Shown piece after piece: positions 8,467 to 17,099 of a stretch of DNA of 64,000 nt (its first letter is position 1; each line of letters opens with the position of its first letter). The notes under the pieces are model-generated. The model was not told where the DNA came from. It did not search any database and saw only the letters and a list, made by a program, of their open reading frames with translations. The stretch comes from Deltaproteobacteria bacterium (lineage in GTDB: Bacteria; Desulfobacterota; Binatia; Binatales; Binataceae), in NCBI GenBank assembly GCA_003135135.1, contig PLDK01000044.1:1-64000 (forward strand), read 5' to 3'. The position numbers were made by a program, and so were the translations under genes.

Positions 8467-9195
8467 TTAGTGACTTACTGCAACGCGGCGCGTCACCCCT
8501 TGCGGGCGCATGACAATGACGCCAGCCATCCGATTCGCCTTGAGAAACTCGCTCAATTCCTGTTCCACGACAAAGCCATTGCTGCGCGACGCGTGACGCA
8601 TGAAAACTTTCTTGCCATCGCGCACGATGATTCCAGCATGAAACACATCGAGATGCTTGCGGATGGACACAAAAAAAATCAGATCGCCGGTTTGCAAATA
8701 TGGTTCGAGCCGCGGCACGGCCGGCTTCGGTACACATTTCACGCGAGTAGGCTGCGGATCGAGCCCAGGTACAACATTCAGAACGCGTTCCATCCTGAGT
8801 ATCGGGACCGCCGGCATCGAAACCGGCCTGATTATCCCTGCGCGTACATTGTTGCGAATCCACAGCGTCATATAGTGATTGCGCCGATCCCATTGAATGC
8901 GGCCTCGTTCATACCGAATCTTTCGCAGCCAATCGGTGAAGTCATCAACGCTGGAAGCGCGGGCGAGCGCCAGAATTGTTTCGATGTACGTGACACAGTC
9001 GAATCCATCGAGGGAAGCGGTGAACACTTCGGCGGTGTCGGCCGATCCAATCAGCGGATTTGGTTGGTAGGAACGTCCAACGAAGCGGCGGGAAAGAACG
9101 TCAATTCGGCTAGCGGCGGACCGATCATGCTTCGTATCCGATAGAAGCTGTTCCACGCGCCGGCGGCTGAGACCTAGTGGTGGTGAGTGCTTCAT
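8467..9195 (-). CDS. DUF1460 / N-acetylmuramoyl-L-alanine amidase-like protein
   Basis: The 242-residue product matches the DUF1460 family, an NlpC/P60-like cysteine peptidase fold linked with cleavage of cell-wall peptides. The catalytic cysteine is C67 in GFDCVTYIETILALA. The histidine is in FHAGIIV (H186), and a second conserved histidine is at 201 in MRHAS. No export signal is obvious at the N-terminus. Together with the SpoIID-type protein downstream it points to a peptidoglycan-related function for this block. It starts with ATG at 9195 and is transcribed with the small genes below it. Confidence 0.8.
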   Translation of the reverse strand: MKHSPPLGLSRRRVEQLLSDTKHDRSAASRIDVLSRRFVGRSYQPNPLIGSADTAEVFTASLDGFDCVTYIETILALARASSVDDFTDWLRKIRYERGRIQWDRRNHYMTLWIRNNVRAGIIRPVSMPAVPILRMERVLNVVPGLDPQPTRVKCVPKPAVPRLEPYLQTGDLIFFVSIRKHLDVFHAGIIVRDGKKVFMRHASRSNGFVVEQELSEFLKANRMAGVIVMRPQGVTRRVAVSH

Positions 9196-9243
9196 CGGAA
9201 TTTCAATCTAGCACACTTTCGGCCTGGTCAGGCGCAATGTGCT

Positions 9244-10081
9244 TTACTGTTTGTTATCGCACTGGGCGGGGCCATCCGTCTGGGTGAGGATTCCAGTGCG
9301 ATAAGCTTTCAAAAGCGCCTTCTTGATCCTCTCTTGGTCAGCCGCAGGCCACATCTCATGCAGGGTCTGCCAAGCCTGCTGTTCCCGCCCGCTGTACAGA
9401 TAATTTAGTATGCGTCGCAATATGGCGATCTTGGTATTTACGTTTGCCTTCGCTGCAGGCGCATTCAGAAACCGCGTTACGTCTTGAGCTGTCAATTTTT
9501 TGCGTGTTTCCGCGATTTGCTCATCATACCTTGCTGGAAAACAGTTGCTGGCATTGAGCAACCTGTGGCCTTCGAGCCGTAAAATGACTTGAGGAAGAGC
9601 GAAATCATAGTCACGGGTGCGCAGCAACTCTTCAAAGAGAAACCGGCCAAGCGTTCCATCCCAAGTAACAAGATACATGGGGCCACCTTTATTAAGTCGC
9701 TTCACGTGCACTCCATACTGATTCACAATTTCCTTCAGAACCTCAAATTGCTCGCCAAGAGAAGCAAAAATATAGCGGAACTCATAACCTGCTACACGGT
9801 TTGATGACTGTGAAGTTAATACAAGAGTTGGCGCTTCTCCACCCCGAATCATTGTCTATGACCGCGAGCTGGCAATTGTGTGCGCTATCTGGGTACAGAC
9901 GAACGGTATACTTGCCGATTTGCCGGCTCACTGCCGGGTTGGAAGTGCCAGAAATACATAGGTCATTATCCGTTAGGTTTGCGCCAACTGGCTTCGGAGT
10001 GAGCACCACCCAAACGAGCGCGAGCAGTAGCGCGGTCTCCTTCAACAAGCGGTTGATGTAGAACTTCACGGAGGCTGACAC
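9244..10081 (-). pseudogene. Exported protein of unknown family, interrupted by a frameshift
   Basis: Two overlapping frames look like one gene. The upstream part (9782-10081) begins with a basic-hydrophobic signal segment (LLKETALLLALVWVVLTP) and runs to CQLAVIDNDSG. The downstream part (9244-9852) continues naturally from GGEAPTLVLTSQSSNRVAGYEF. Removing one base near 9841 joins them as DNDSG-GEAPT. The joined product would be about 278 residues with a helix-rich C-terminal half. Either this is a real +1 frameshift that disables the gene or an error in the assembly. I do not recognise the family. The region is visibly A+T-richer than its neighbours. The GTG start directly follows the DOMON-like gene stop. 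Confidence 0.6.
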
Positions 10082-10648
10082 CTACTCCTCGGGGCTGGGC
10101 GGCTCAAGCAGCAGGGCGAATCCATCGGGGTCATGAAAATCCGGTTTGCCGGCCGGATGGCGAAGCGCCCAGTACGAAAACCCATCGCTCACCTCGATGA
10201 CCGCCGAGAGCCCGACACGCAGCGAAGCACGCGGGTGGATGGCGGACAGGCGATCGAGCCGGACAAGGGCGTCCAGCTCAAGCCGACTGCCAGTAGAGCG
10301 CACGGCAATATCCGGGCGCATCATTTCGCCGGCAACCGGACCGCCGTTGCGATAGCCGCAGAAGGCGTAGACGGCCCACTCCCCCGACGGCGCGAAGTTG
10401 AACTCGTGGTACGCCGGTTGCCCATCCACCGCGATGAAGGCCTCGAAGCAGGTGTGGCGCCAGAGCTGTGTGGCGATGCGCGGCACGTCCGGCGCAGAGA
10501 CCAGGATGCGGGGAATATGTCCGTCGAGGCGGAAGGTCATCCGGAGTTCAGCTCCGGGCGAGCGGCGTACGAGCACCCCAATGGCGCGCACCGTCTCAGG
10601 GCGTGTCGGCGGATGACACGTGAGGTCGATCCAGTGTTCGACAGTCAT
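10082..10648 (-). CDS. DOMON-like domain protein
   Basis: The 188-residue product matches the family annotated as DOMON-like (type 9), a beta-sandwich found in single-domain bacterial proteins. Typical segments are TQLWRHTCFEAFI, AYHEFNFAPSGEWAVYAF and a final YWALRHPAGKPDFHDPDGFAL. There is no export signal. The ATG at 10648 was preferred over a TTG two codons upstream. The next minus-strand gene starts right after its stop, so they are probably co-transcribed. The molecular role of this family is not known to me. Confidence 0.75.
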   Translation of the reverse strand: MTVEHWIDLTCHPPTRPETVRAIGVLVRRSPGAELRMTFRLDGHIPRILVSAPDVPRIATQLWRHTCFEAFIAVDGQPAYHEFNFAPSGEWAVYAFCGYRNGGPVAGEMMRPDIAVRSTGSRLELDALVRLDRLSAIHPRASLRVGLSAVIEVSDGFSYWALRHPAGKPDFHDPDGFALLLEPPSPEE

Positions 10649-10714
10649 GACCAAAATCTATCTTCAAGCATTTTATAGTGCTATGCGGGTGGGGGCGACT
10701 CAAAAGGAGAAGCG

Positions 10715-11710
10715 ATGCAGGACGAAACAATATACGCGCAACTCGCGGAGAAGCTGGAGATCGCCGGGCGGAAATCGAAAATGGTTCCGCGCATCCTCGA
10801 AAAGCTGCTTGACGAGACCGAAGCCAGGCTGGTTCTCGCCGCCGCGCCGCCGGCTACGGTTGAGGAGCTATCCGCGAAAACGGGCATCGATGCGGCCAAA
10901 ATCGAAGCAATGGTCGATCCGTTGTTCCGAAAAGGCATCCTGTTCAAATCCAGGAAACCCGACGGGATCCGTTACTACCGCGTGCGCCAGGTTCTGCAGA
11001 TGCACGACTCGACCGCGGTCATGAACGATCCGCCGGCCGGCATGCTCGAGCTGTGGAAGGAATACACGCGCACCGAGTGGGCCGAGGAATCCAGGGTGTT
11101 TCAAGCGCCGGTGCTGCGGGTGGTTCCAATCAACGTGAGTATCGAACCGAATGCACAAATCCTCGTCTCTGACGATGTCCGCAATTTGATTAACCAGGCT
11201 CGGAACATCGCGGTTGCCAAATGCTCCTGCCGGGCTATCGACGGCTCCTGCGGACAGCCGGTGGAGGTGTGCCTGCAGCTCGATCGCGCAGCCGATTACT
11301 CGATCGAGCGCGGTACCGGCCGCAAGCTCGGCACCGAGGAAGCCATCCGCATGCTCGAGATGTGCGAGGAACAAGGCCTCGTGCACGTCGCCGAGAACAA
11401 GCAAGGCGTCGGCCACGTGATCTGTAACTGCTGCAGCGACTGCTGCATCAACTGGACTGCGATGAGAACCGGCGTGGGGAAATTCGCATCGCCCAGCCGC
11501 TTCCGCGCTGCGATCGATACCGAAGAGTGCAACGGATGCGAGAAGTGCATCGACCGATGCATCTTCGATGCGCTCACGATGACGGTCGATGGCAGCTTTG
11601 CCACGGTTGACGAGCAGAAGTGCATGGGCTGCGGCGTGTGCCGGCCGGCTTGCATCCTCGACGCCATCGCCATGCAGGTGGTCAGGCCCCAGGATTTCGT
11701 TCCCGCGTAA
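10715..11710 (+). CDS. 4Fe-4S protein with N-terminal winged-helix-like region
   Basis: The 331-residue product has a helical winged-helix-like start (residues 30-90, ATVEELSAKTGIDAAKIEAMVDPLF). A cysteine-rich middle follows (AKCSCRAIDGSC and NCCSDCCINW), and then two classical 4Fe-4S ferredoxin motifs, CNGCEKCIDRC and CMGCGVCRPAC. It should carry at least two 4Fe-4S clusters and act in electron transfer in the cytosol. AAAAGGAG lies before the ATG. It precedes hypA and hypB on the same strand, which suggests a link with a nickel enzyme or hydrogenase-type electron chain. The partner enzyme is not in this stretch. Confidence 0.8.
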   Translation: MQDETIYAQLAEKLEIAGRKSKMVPRILEKLLDETEARLVLAAAPPATVEELSAKTGIDAAKIEAMVDPLFRKGILFKSRKPDGIRYYRVRQVLQMHDSTAVMNDPPAGMLELWKEYTRTEWAEESRVFQAPVLRVVPINVSIEPNAQILVSDDVRNLINQARNIAVAKCSCRAIDGSCGQPVEVCLQLDRAADYSIERGTGRKLGTEEAIRMLEMCEEQGLVHVAENKQGVGHVICNCCSDCCINWTAMRTGVGKFASPSRFRAAIDTEECNGCEKCIDRCIFDALTMTVDGSFATVDEQKCMGCGVCRPACILDAIAMQVVRPQDFVPA

Positions 11711-11759
11711 CGAGCCGCGATCGGGGTTCGGCGCGGTCGTCGCGTATCCGAAAGCACCT

Positions 11760-12110
11760 ATGCACGAGTTGCAGATTACCGAGCGCATCCTGGATGTCGT
11801 TCTCAAGCACGCCAGCGGGCTGGACGTGAGCAAAGTCGTGCGCATTCACCTGAGAATCGGCGCGCTGTCCGACCTCGAGGATGAGTGGATCCAGCACTAC
11901 TTTGACTACCTGAGCCGGGGCACTGTGGCCGAGAACGCGCAGTTGGCGATCACGCGGACAGGCGCAGTCCTGTGCTGCCAGTCGTGCTCCTGCTCCTTCG
12001 AAGTCAAGCGGGAAGAGTTGGGGCACGCGCACTGTCCCGATTGCGGCGAGACGGGTCTGGAATTGGTCTCCGGCCGTGAGTACGTGATCGAGAACATGGA
12101 GGTCCTATGA
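11760..12110 (+). CDS. hypA: Hydrogenase/urease nickel incorporation protein HypA
   Basis: The 116-residue product is a HypA protein, the nickel-binding, zinc-structured chaperone that delivers nickel to [NiFe]-hydrogenase or urease. The invariant N-terminal nickel ligand is present (MHELQIT, H2), and the zinc domain has CCQSC and HCPDCG. Length is normal for the family. The ATG at 11760 is required because the nickel site needs Met-His at the N-terminus; the frame upstream is not part of the protein. It overlaps hypB as ATGA. No hypC, D, E or F is visible in the window. Confidence 0.93.
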   Translation: MHELQITERILDVVLKHASGLDVSKVVRIHLRIGALSDLEDEWIQHYFDYLSRGTVAENAQLAITRTGAVLCCQSCSCSFEVKREELGHAHCPDCGETGLELVSGREYVIENMEVL

Positions 12111-12835
12111 GCGACGCCGTCAGGCTGATCGAAATCAAGGAAGAGATTCACGCCGACAACCAACGGGTCGCGCAAGGTCTGCGACGCCAGCTCGAGGAAA
12201 AGAAAACCTTCCTGCTCAACGTGATGTCTTCGCCCGGCGCCGGCAAGACCAGCACTATTCTCAGGACGATTGACGCGTTGCGCGACCGCTTCCGATTCGG
12301 CGTGCTGGAAGCCGATATCGACTCGATGGTCGATGCGGAGCTGATCGCCGCGCAAGGCATCAGCGCTGTGCAATTGCGGACCGGGGGCTTCTGTCACCTC
12401 GACGCCGCGATGGTGGCCCAGGGCCTCGACGCGCTGGACCTCAACGCTCTCGACGTCGTTCTCATCGAGAACGTCGGGAACCTGGTTTGCCCGGCAGAGT
12501 TCGACACCGGCGCCGTCAAGAACGTGATGATCCTGAGCGTACCGGAAGGAGACGACAAGCCGCTCAAGTACCCGTTGATGTTCACCGTGAGCGATGCGCT
12601 GCTGGTCAACAAAATCGACTACCTGCCGTTTTCGGATTTCAAGCTGGAGGCGATGCGGGAACGGGTGCTGAGGCTCAACCCGCACATCGAGATCTTCGAG
12701 ATCTCGGCGAAGACCGGCCAGGGCGTCGATCAGTGGGCCGCTTGGCTGAGCCGCGAAGCGAGCAGCTTCATTGGGTCGGCATCCGGCGCTTCACAGCCGA
12801 GGATCGGAAAGTTCCTTAACGCTTCGCGCTGCTAG
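12107..12835 (+). CDS. hypB: Hydrogenase nickel incorporation GTPase HypB
   Basis: The 242-residue product is the SIMIBI-class GTPase HypB that works with HypA in nickel insertion. The P-loop is SSPGAGKT at residues 41-48. The metal-binding G-domain pair is C96-H97 in TGGFCHLDA, and the base-recognition region VNKIDYLP and IEISAKTGQG-like segment are present. There is no histidine-rich nickel-storage stretch and no N-terminal CxxCGC motif, so it is a minimal HypB. It is translationally coupled to hypA. An isolated hypAB pair could serve a hydrogenase elsewhere in the genome or another nickel enzyme such as urease. Confidence 0.93.
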   Translation: MSDAVRLIEIKEEIHADNQRVAQGLRRQLEEKKTFLLNVMSSPGAGKTSTILRTIDALRDRFRFGVLEADIDSMVDAELIAAQGISAVQLRTGGFCHLDAAMVAQGLDALDLNALDVVLIENVGNLVCPAEFDTGAVKNVMILSVPEGDDKPLKYPLMFTVSDALLVNKIDYLPFSDFKLEAMRERVLRLNPHIEIFEISAKTGQGVDQWAAWLSREASSFIGSASGASQPRIGKFLNASRC

Positions 12836-12872
12836 AGTTGAGAAGCGACAGCATCTTTTCCGGCGCGAATCG

Positions 12873-13709
12873 TTACTTCTCGAACGATGGGCCCGCGAAG
12901 TTTCCCGGGATGACCGGCGCCGGACCGGAATCCTGTCCGAACACTGCGCCGCCTGCGGTCAAGCCCCCATCGACGACCATAGCGGTGCCAGTGACCCATT
13001 CGGAATCGTCACTGGCCAGGAACAGCGCCATCGCGGCGATGTCTTGCGGATGCCCCGCGCGCGGAATCGGCTGGATCAGCGCGAGGAACTGCTCCGCCAC
13101 CGGCTCACCTCCGGGCACGTGGGTATTTATCAGCGGAGTATTGACGCCGCCCGGACAGATACAGTTGACGCGAATCCGATCTTTGCCGACTTCAAGGGCG
13201 ACCGAGCGCGTCAGATTAATGACCGCCGCCTTCGCCGCGCTGTAGGCGTGCGGCCCCGCGCCGCCGCGAAGACCCGCGACCGACGCGGTCGAGATTATCG
13301 ATCCACCGCCAAGCTTGCGCATCTCGGGAATCGCGAACTTCATTCCGAGGAAAACCGAGCGCAGCAATATCGCCAGGCTCTTGTCCCAATTCTCGACCGT
13401 GGTCTCGTCGATCGGGCCGACCGCGCCGCCAAGGCCGGCATTGTTATACATGATGTCGAGGCGGCCGAATTCCTTGACCGCGCGAGCGACGGCAGCCTTG
13501 ACGTCCGCCTCTGCTGAAACGTCGGTCTTCTGAAAGACCGCGCGGCCGCCGTTCTCCTTGCAATCACGAACCGCAGCCTCACCGCCTTCGACGTTCAAAT
13601 CGGCGATCACTACCGCGGCGCCTTCGCCCGCGAACCGAATCGCAGTGCCCCGGCCGATTCCACTCGCCGCGCCGGTGATCACTGCGACTTTGCCATCGAG
13701 TCTCCCCAT
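12873..13709 (-). CDS. SDR family oxidoreductase
   Basis: The 278-residue product is a classical short-chain dehydrogenase/reductase using NAD(P)H. It has the Rossmann motif TGAASGIGRG near the start, the NNAGLGG structural motif, and the catalytic S-Y-K set in ISTASVAGLRGGAGPHAYSAAKA. The C-terminal substrate loop is typical of alcohol dehydrogenases acting on hydroxyacids or steroids, but the substrate is unknown. The ATG at 13709 has a GAGGAG site eight bases upstream. It lies only 14 bases downstream of the enoyl-CoA hydratase gene, so both may act in one acyl-CoA pathway. Confidence 0.88.
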   Translation of the reverse strand: MGRLDGKVAVITGAASGIGRGTAIRFAGEGAAVVIADLNVEGGEAAVRDCKENGGRAVFQKTDVSAEADVKAAVARAVKEFGRLDIMYNNAGLGGAVGPIDETTVENWDKSLAILLRSVFLGMKFAIPEMRKLGGGSIISTASVAGLRGGAGPHAYSAAKAAVINLTRSVALEVGKDRIRVNCICPGGVNTPLINTHVPGGEPVAEQFLALIQPIPRAGHPQDIAAMALFLASDDSEWVTGTAMVVDGGLTAGGAVFGQDSGPAPVIPGNFAGPSFEK

Positions 13710-13723
13710 CGTGGTGTCTCCTC

Positions 13724-14518
13724 TCACTTTTGCTCTTCGAGGTTCTTGACGTACGCCTTCATCGCGTCGATCGCCCAGTCGGTCGTCATCAGATCCATGA
13801 AGAGGTTGCGTTCGAGCCTAAGGCCCTCGGCTATCGGCGTCTGCATGGCAGATCGCGCCAGGCGCTTGATGTGGGCTATCGCACGCGGAGACTGGCTCGC
13901 GAGCTGACCCGCCACTTCCATCGCCCGTTCCAGGGCCTTACCATTCGCCAGCTCATTAACGAGACCGAAGGCGGCCGCTTCGCGTGGGGTGACTCGTCGC
14001 CCAAGCAGCATGAACTCGAGCGCGCGGGCCGTACCGACTACGCGGGGCAGTCGCTGCGTGCCTCCCCCGCCCGGCAGGATACCAACGGTCACTTCCGGGA
14101 GCCCCAGCTGATATGGGCCGTCTTCGACGATGCGAATATCGCAGCAGAGCGCGAATTCGAGTCCGCCACCCATGCAGTTGCCATTGATCGCGGCAATGGC
14201 CGGCTTGGGCATCGCCTCGACACGGCCGCAAGCGCTATCGAGTGAAAAGCTCTGTGGCTCGCTGCGTTCGTCGAACCTGACTCCACTGGCTCGCAGTTGC
14301 TCGGCGATCGATACCAGTTCCTGGACCGAGTAGTGCTGGATGAAAACCCCAGGCGACCCGCCGGTGAAGACCACCGCGCGGACGCTTTGGTCAGATTCGA
14401 TCTCGCGCGTGACCGCATCGAGTTCGTCCCCGGTCTGCGCCGTGAGATAAATCATCTCAGGCGTGCCGATCGTCACCAAAGCGATCCCCTGGTTCTTTAC
14501 CATTTTTATATGCTGCAT
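13724..14518 (-). CDS. Enoyl-CoA hydratase/isomerase family protein
   Basis: The 264-residue product has the crotonase fold: the oxyanion-hole segment PKPAIAAINGNCMGGGLEFAL, the second conserved region LPEVTVGILPGGGGTQRLPRVVG, and the C-terminal AREAAAFGLVNE-type helix. Enzymes of this family hydrate, isomerise or cleave acyl-CoA. A GAGGAG site lies seven bases before the ATG. It forms a pair with the downstream SDR. The exact reaction cannot be assigned, since the acidic residues that separate hydratases from isomerases vary in this family. Confidence 0.88.
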   Translation of the reverse strand: MQHIKMVKNQGIALVTIGTPEMIYLTAQTGDELDAVTREIESDQSVRAVVFTGGSPGVFIQHYSVQELVSIAEQLRASGVRFDERSEPQSFSLDSACGRVEAMPKPAIAAINGNCMGGGLEFALCCDIRIVEDGPYQLGLPEVTVGILPGGGGTQRLPRVVGTARALEFMLLGRRVTPREAAAFGLVNELANGKALERAMEVAGQLASQSPRAIAHIKRLARSAMQTPIAEGLRLERNLFMDLMTTDWAIDAMKAYVKNLEEQK

Positions 14519-14725
14519 TGGTTACTCCTCGCGCTGGTCGCTGATGCACCTCTGCGTCATAACACGATTTGCCGGTTCGCTCGATGATCGGGAATGACAG
14601 GTTGACAGAGAGCAGTACGCATCGGACTGCATCATCCACCCAGTCCCTTATCGAGAGCTTCGCGTGGGACGGGCTATCTCATAAGATAACCGGGTGCCCT
14701 CCCGCGCGAACTCACGGTCCCCGCA

Positions 14726-16591
14726 ATGTCACTGATCGACGCGATTCTTGGACGCCGGCTTGCCTCCGACGAGGCGGGCGGCCAACGTATCGGCGCAGCT
14801 GCCGGCGTGCCGACCTTCGGACTCGATGCGCTCAGTTCCGCCGCATATGGTCCCGAGGCGGCACTGACCGTACTGCTGCCGCTCGGTGCTGCGGGACTGA
14901 CGTTCATCCTTCCGATCACCGTGGCGATCGCCATTCTGCTCGGCATCATCTACATCAGTTACCGGCAGACCATCGCGGCGTATCCCAACGGCGGCGGCTC
15001 CTATACGGTCGCGCGCGCAAACCTCGGCACGAACGCCAGTCTGCTGGCCGCGGCCGCGCTGATGACGGACTACGTGCTGAATGTCGCGGTCGGAATCTCG
15101 GCCGGCGTCGGCGCGTTGATCTCGGCCGTACCGGCCCTTCAGCCTTACACGCTGATGCTATGCCTCGTCATTCTGATTGCGCTGACCTTCGTGAATATGC
15201 GCGGCGTCGGCGAGGCGGGCACGCTGTTCATGCTGCCGACCTGCGCCTTCATACTGTGCCTCGGCGCGATTGTATTCTGGGGCGTGCTAGCGACGATTTC
15301 CTCAGGCGGCCATCCGCATCCCGTGGTTTCTCCGGCGCATCTGGCCAAGGCCACCGAAGCGGCGGGCGCGTGGGTGCTGTTACGCGCGTTCGCCAGCGGC
15401 TGCACCGCAATGACGGGCGTCGAGGCGGTCAGCAACGGCGTTCAGGCGTTTCGCGAACCGGTAGTGCCGGCCGCGCGCCGCACTCTCACGATCATCATTG
15501 TTATCCTGATGGTGCTGCTGCTCGGCATCGCCTACCTCGCGCATGCCTACCACATCGGCGCGACCGAACCGGGGACATCACAGTACCAGAGCGTTCTATC
15601 TCAATTGATCGGCGCGGTCGCCGGACGGGGAATCTTTTACTGGGTAAGCATCGTTTCGATTCTGCTGGTGTTGTGCCTGTCGGCGAATACTTCGTTCGCC
15701 GACTTTCCGAGACTTTGCCGCGCGGTGGCCGAGGACGGCTATCTGCCTCGCTCGTTCGGCAACCAGGGGCGGCGACTGGTCTACTCGGAGGGCATCTGGC
15801 TCCTGGCGATCCTATCCGGAGTCCTGCTGTTGGTGTTTGACGGCGTCACCGACCGGCTGATTCCGCTGTTCGCAGTCGGAGCCTTTCTGGCCTTCACCCT
15901 GTCGCAGAGCGGGATGGTCGCGCATTGGTGGAAGAGGCATGAGCGCGGCGCGCGCGCCAGCATGGCGGTGAACGGGCTGGGCGCAACCGCCACTGCCATA
16001 ACGGTAGTGGTCGTGGCGGTCGTCAAGTTTATGGCCGGCGCCTGGATGGTGGTGCTGCTGGTGCCGTCGCTGGTCGTCGTGATGCTCGCGATCGGCCGCC
16101 ATTATCGAAGAATCGACCGGGAAACTGCGGCGCTCGGCAATCTGAAGCTCGATAATTTGCAGGAACCCATAGTGATAGTGCCGATCATCGAGTGGAGTTC
16201 GATCGCCGAGAGCGCCTTGCGGTTCGCGATGACGCTGTCGCGCGAGGTCGAAGTGCTGCATATCGAAAGCGAAGACAGTACCAACTCGCTGAAGCGGGCT
16301 TGGCCGTCGCGCGTGGAAGAGCCGGCGCGTCAGGCGAAGCAGACCGTCCCGCGGCTGACGGTGCTCAAGTCACCGTTTCGATTCGTGGTGCAGCCAATCA
16401 TCGATCATGTCCTGGAGATCGAGCGGCAAAACCCGGATCGCACCATCGCGGTGCTGCTCCCGGAGCTGGTCGAACGGCATTGGTACCAATATTTTCTTCA
16501 CAACCAGCGCGCCCAGACTATCGCGGCTCGTCTGCTGACGCAGGGGACGCACCGAATCGTGATCATCAATATGCCCTGGTATCTGCGTTAA
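14726..16591 (+). CDS. APC-family permease, KimA (YdaO)-like
   Basis: The 621-residue product resembles KimA (YdaO), a high-affinity potassium importer of Bacillus within the amino-acid/polyamine/KUP permeases. Shared features are the N-terminal GLDALSSAAYGPEAAL and SYRQTIAAYPNGGGSYTVA, about twelve hydrophobic helices, and a soluble C-terminal domain (from about residue 455) of the USP-like kind containing VPIIEW and VVQPIIDHVLEIE. The function may be potassium or amino-acid uptake; the similarity alone does not decide. In Bacillus this gene is controlled by a c-di-AMP riboswitch, but the 200 bases upstream show no such element that I can recognise. Confidence 0.8.
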   Translation: MSLIDAILGRRLASDEAGGQRIGAAAGVPTFGLDALSSAAYGPEAALTVLLPLGAAGLTFILPITVAIAILLGIIYISYRQTIAAYPNGGGSYTVARANLGTNASLLAAAALMTDYVLNVAVGISAGVGALISAVPALQPYTLMLCLVILIALTFVNMRGVGEAGTLFMLPTCAFILCLGAIVFWGVLATISSGGHPHPVVSPAHLAKATEAAGAWVLLRAFASGCTAMTGVEAVSNGVQAFREPVVPAARRTLTIIIVILMVLLLGIAYLAHAYHIGATEPGTSQYQSVLSQLIGAVAGRGIFYWVSIVSILLVLCLSANTSFADFPRLCRAVAEDGYLPRSFGNQGRRLVYSEGIWLLAILSGVLLLVFDGVTDRLIPLFAVGAFLAFTLSQSGMVAHWWKRHERGARASMAVNGLGATATAITVVVVAVVKFMAGAWMVVLLVPSLVVVMLAIGRHYRRIDRETAALGNLKLDNLQEPIVIVPIIEWSSIAESALRFAMTLSREVEVLHIESEDSTNSLKRAWPSRVEEPARQAKQTVPRLTVLKSPFRFVVQPIIDHVLEIERQNPDRTIAVLLPELVERHWYQYFLHNQRAQTIAARLLTQGTHRIVIINMPWYLR

Positions 16592-16911
16592 CGGCGATCA
16601 AGGCGGGTTGCCGAGCCAGGGTAACGCGCAGCCTCGAGCTTACCAATTGAAGCGGGCGCACGACCCTCGAACGCAGCTTCATCTGGCTCAAGCATTCGAG
16701 GCCGCGCCTCACGCCGCGCCCGCGCCGACGCCGGCGCGCCGAAAGAGATCGAAGGCATCCCGGTGAAGCTCGTCGAAAGCGGCGAATTCTCCGCCTACTG
16801 AGCTCGAAAGGTTCTCGGTCAGCGCGCCAATCAGCAGATGCGCCAACGGATTGAGCCGGCGAGCATTACATCTTAGGTCCCCGACTGCGCGACCGCGGCC
16901 TCGCCGATGGG

Positions 16912-17097
16912 TTGAGCGAGTTTTTGCTCCTCGAGATCGAAGGCGGCGGAGAACAAATCCTACTTGTCACGAGCGGACTTGCCGCCCTTTACGCTTACGA
17001 ATCGCAAACTCCCCCCGTGGCGACCGCGAAAATCGACGGCCTCAGGCGTTTCTACGGCATCTCTGACGAGCGTCCGCCGGAGCGGAGTAACTCATTC
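16912..17097 (+). pseudogene. Remnant of a CADD-like / iron-containing redox enzyme gene
   Basis: A short frame holds a segment typical of the TenA-like CADD/iron-containing redox family: LAALYAYESQTPPVATAKIDGLRRFYGI. In intact proteins (about 230 residues) this sits near the C-terminus, and here no recognisable N-terminal part precedes it. The upstream stretch 16592-16911 is GC-rich and has stops in all forward frames; I see no gene there. The remnant ends against the stop of the convergent nucleoside phosphorylase-like gene. This looks like a decayed gene. Confidence 0.5.
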
Positions 17098-17099
17098 TA

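Noticed and set aside
14519-14725. c-di-AMP (ydaO-type) riboswitch before the KimA-like gene
   Set aside because: I could not find the conserved paired elements; the spacer is short and GC-rich.
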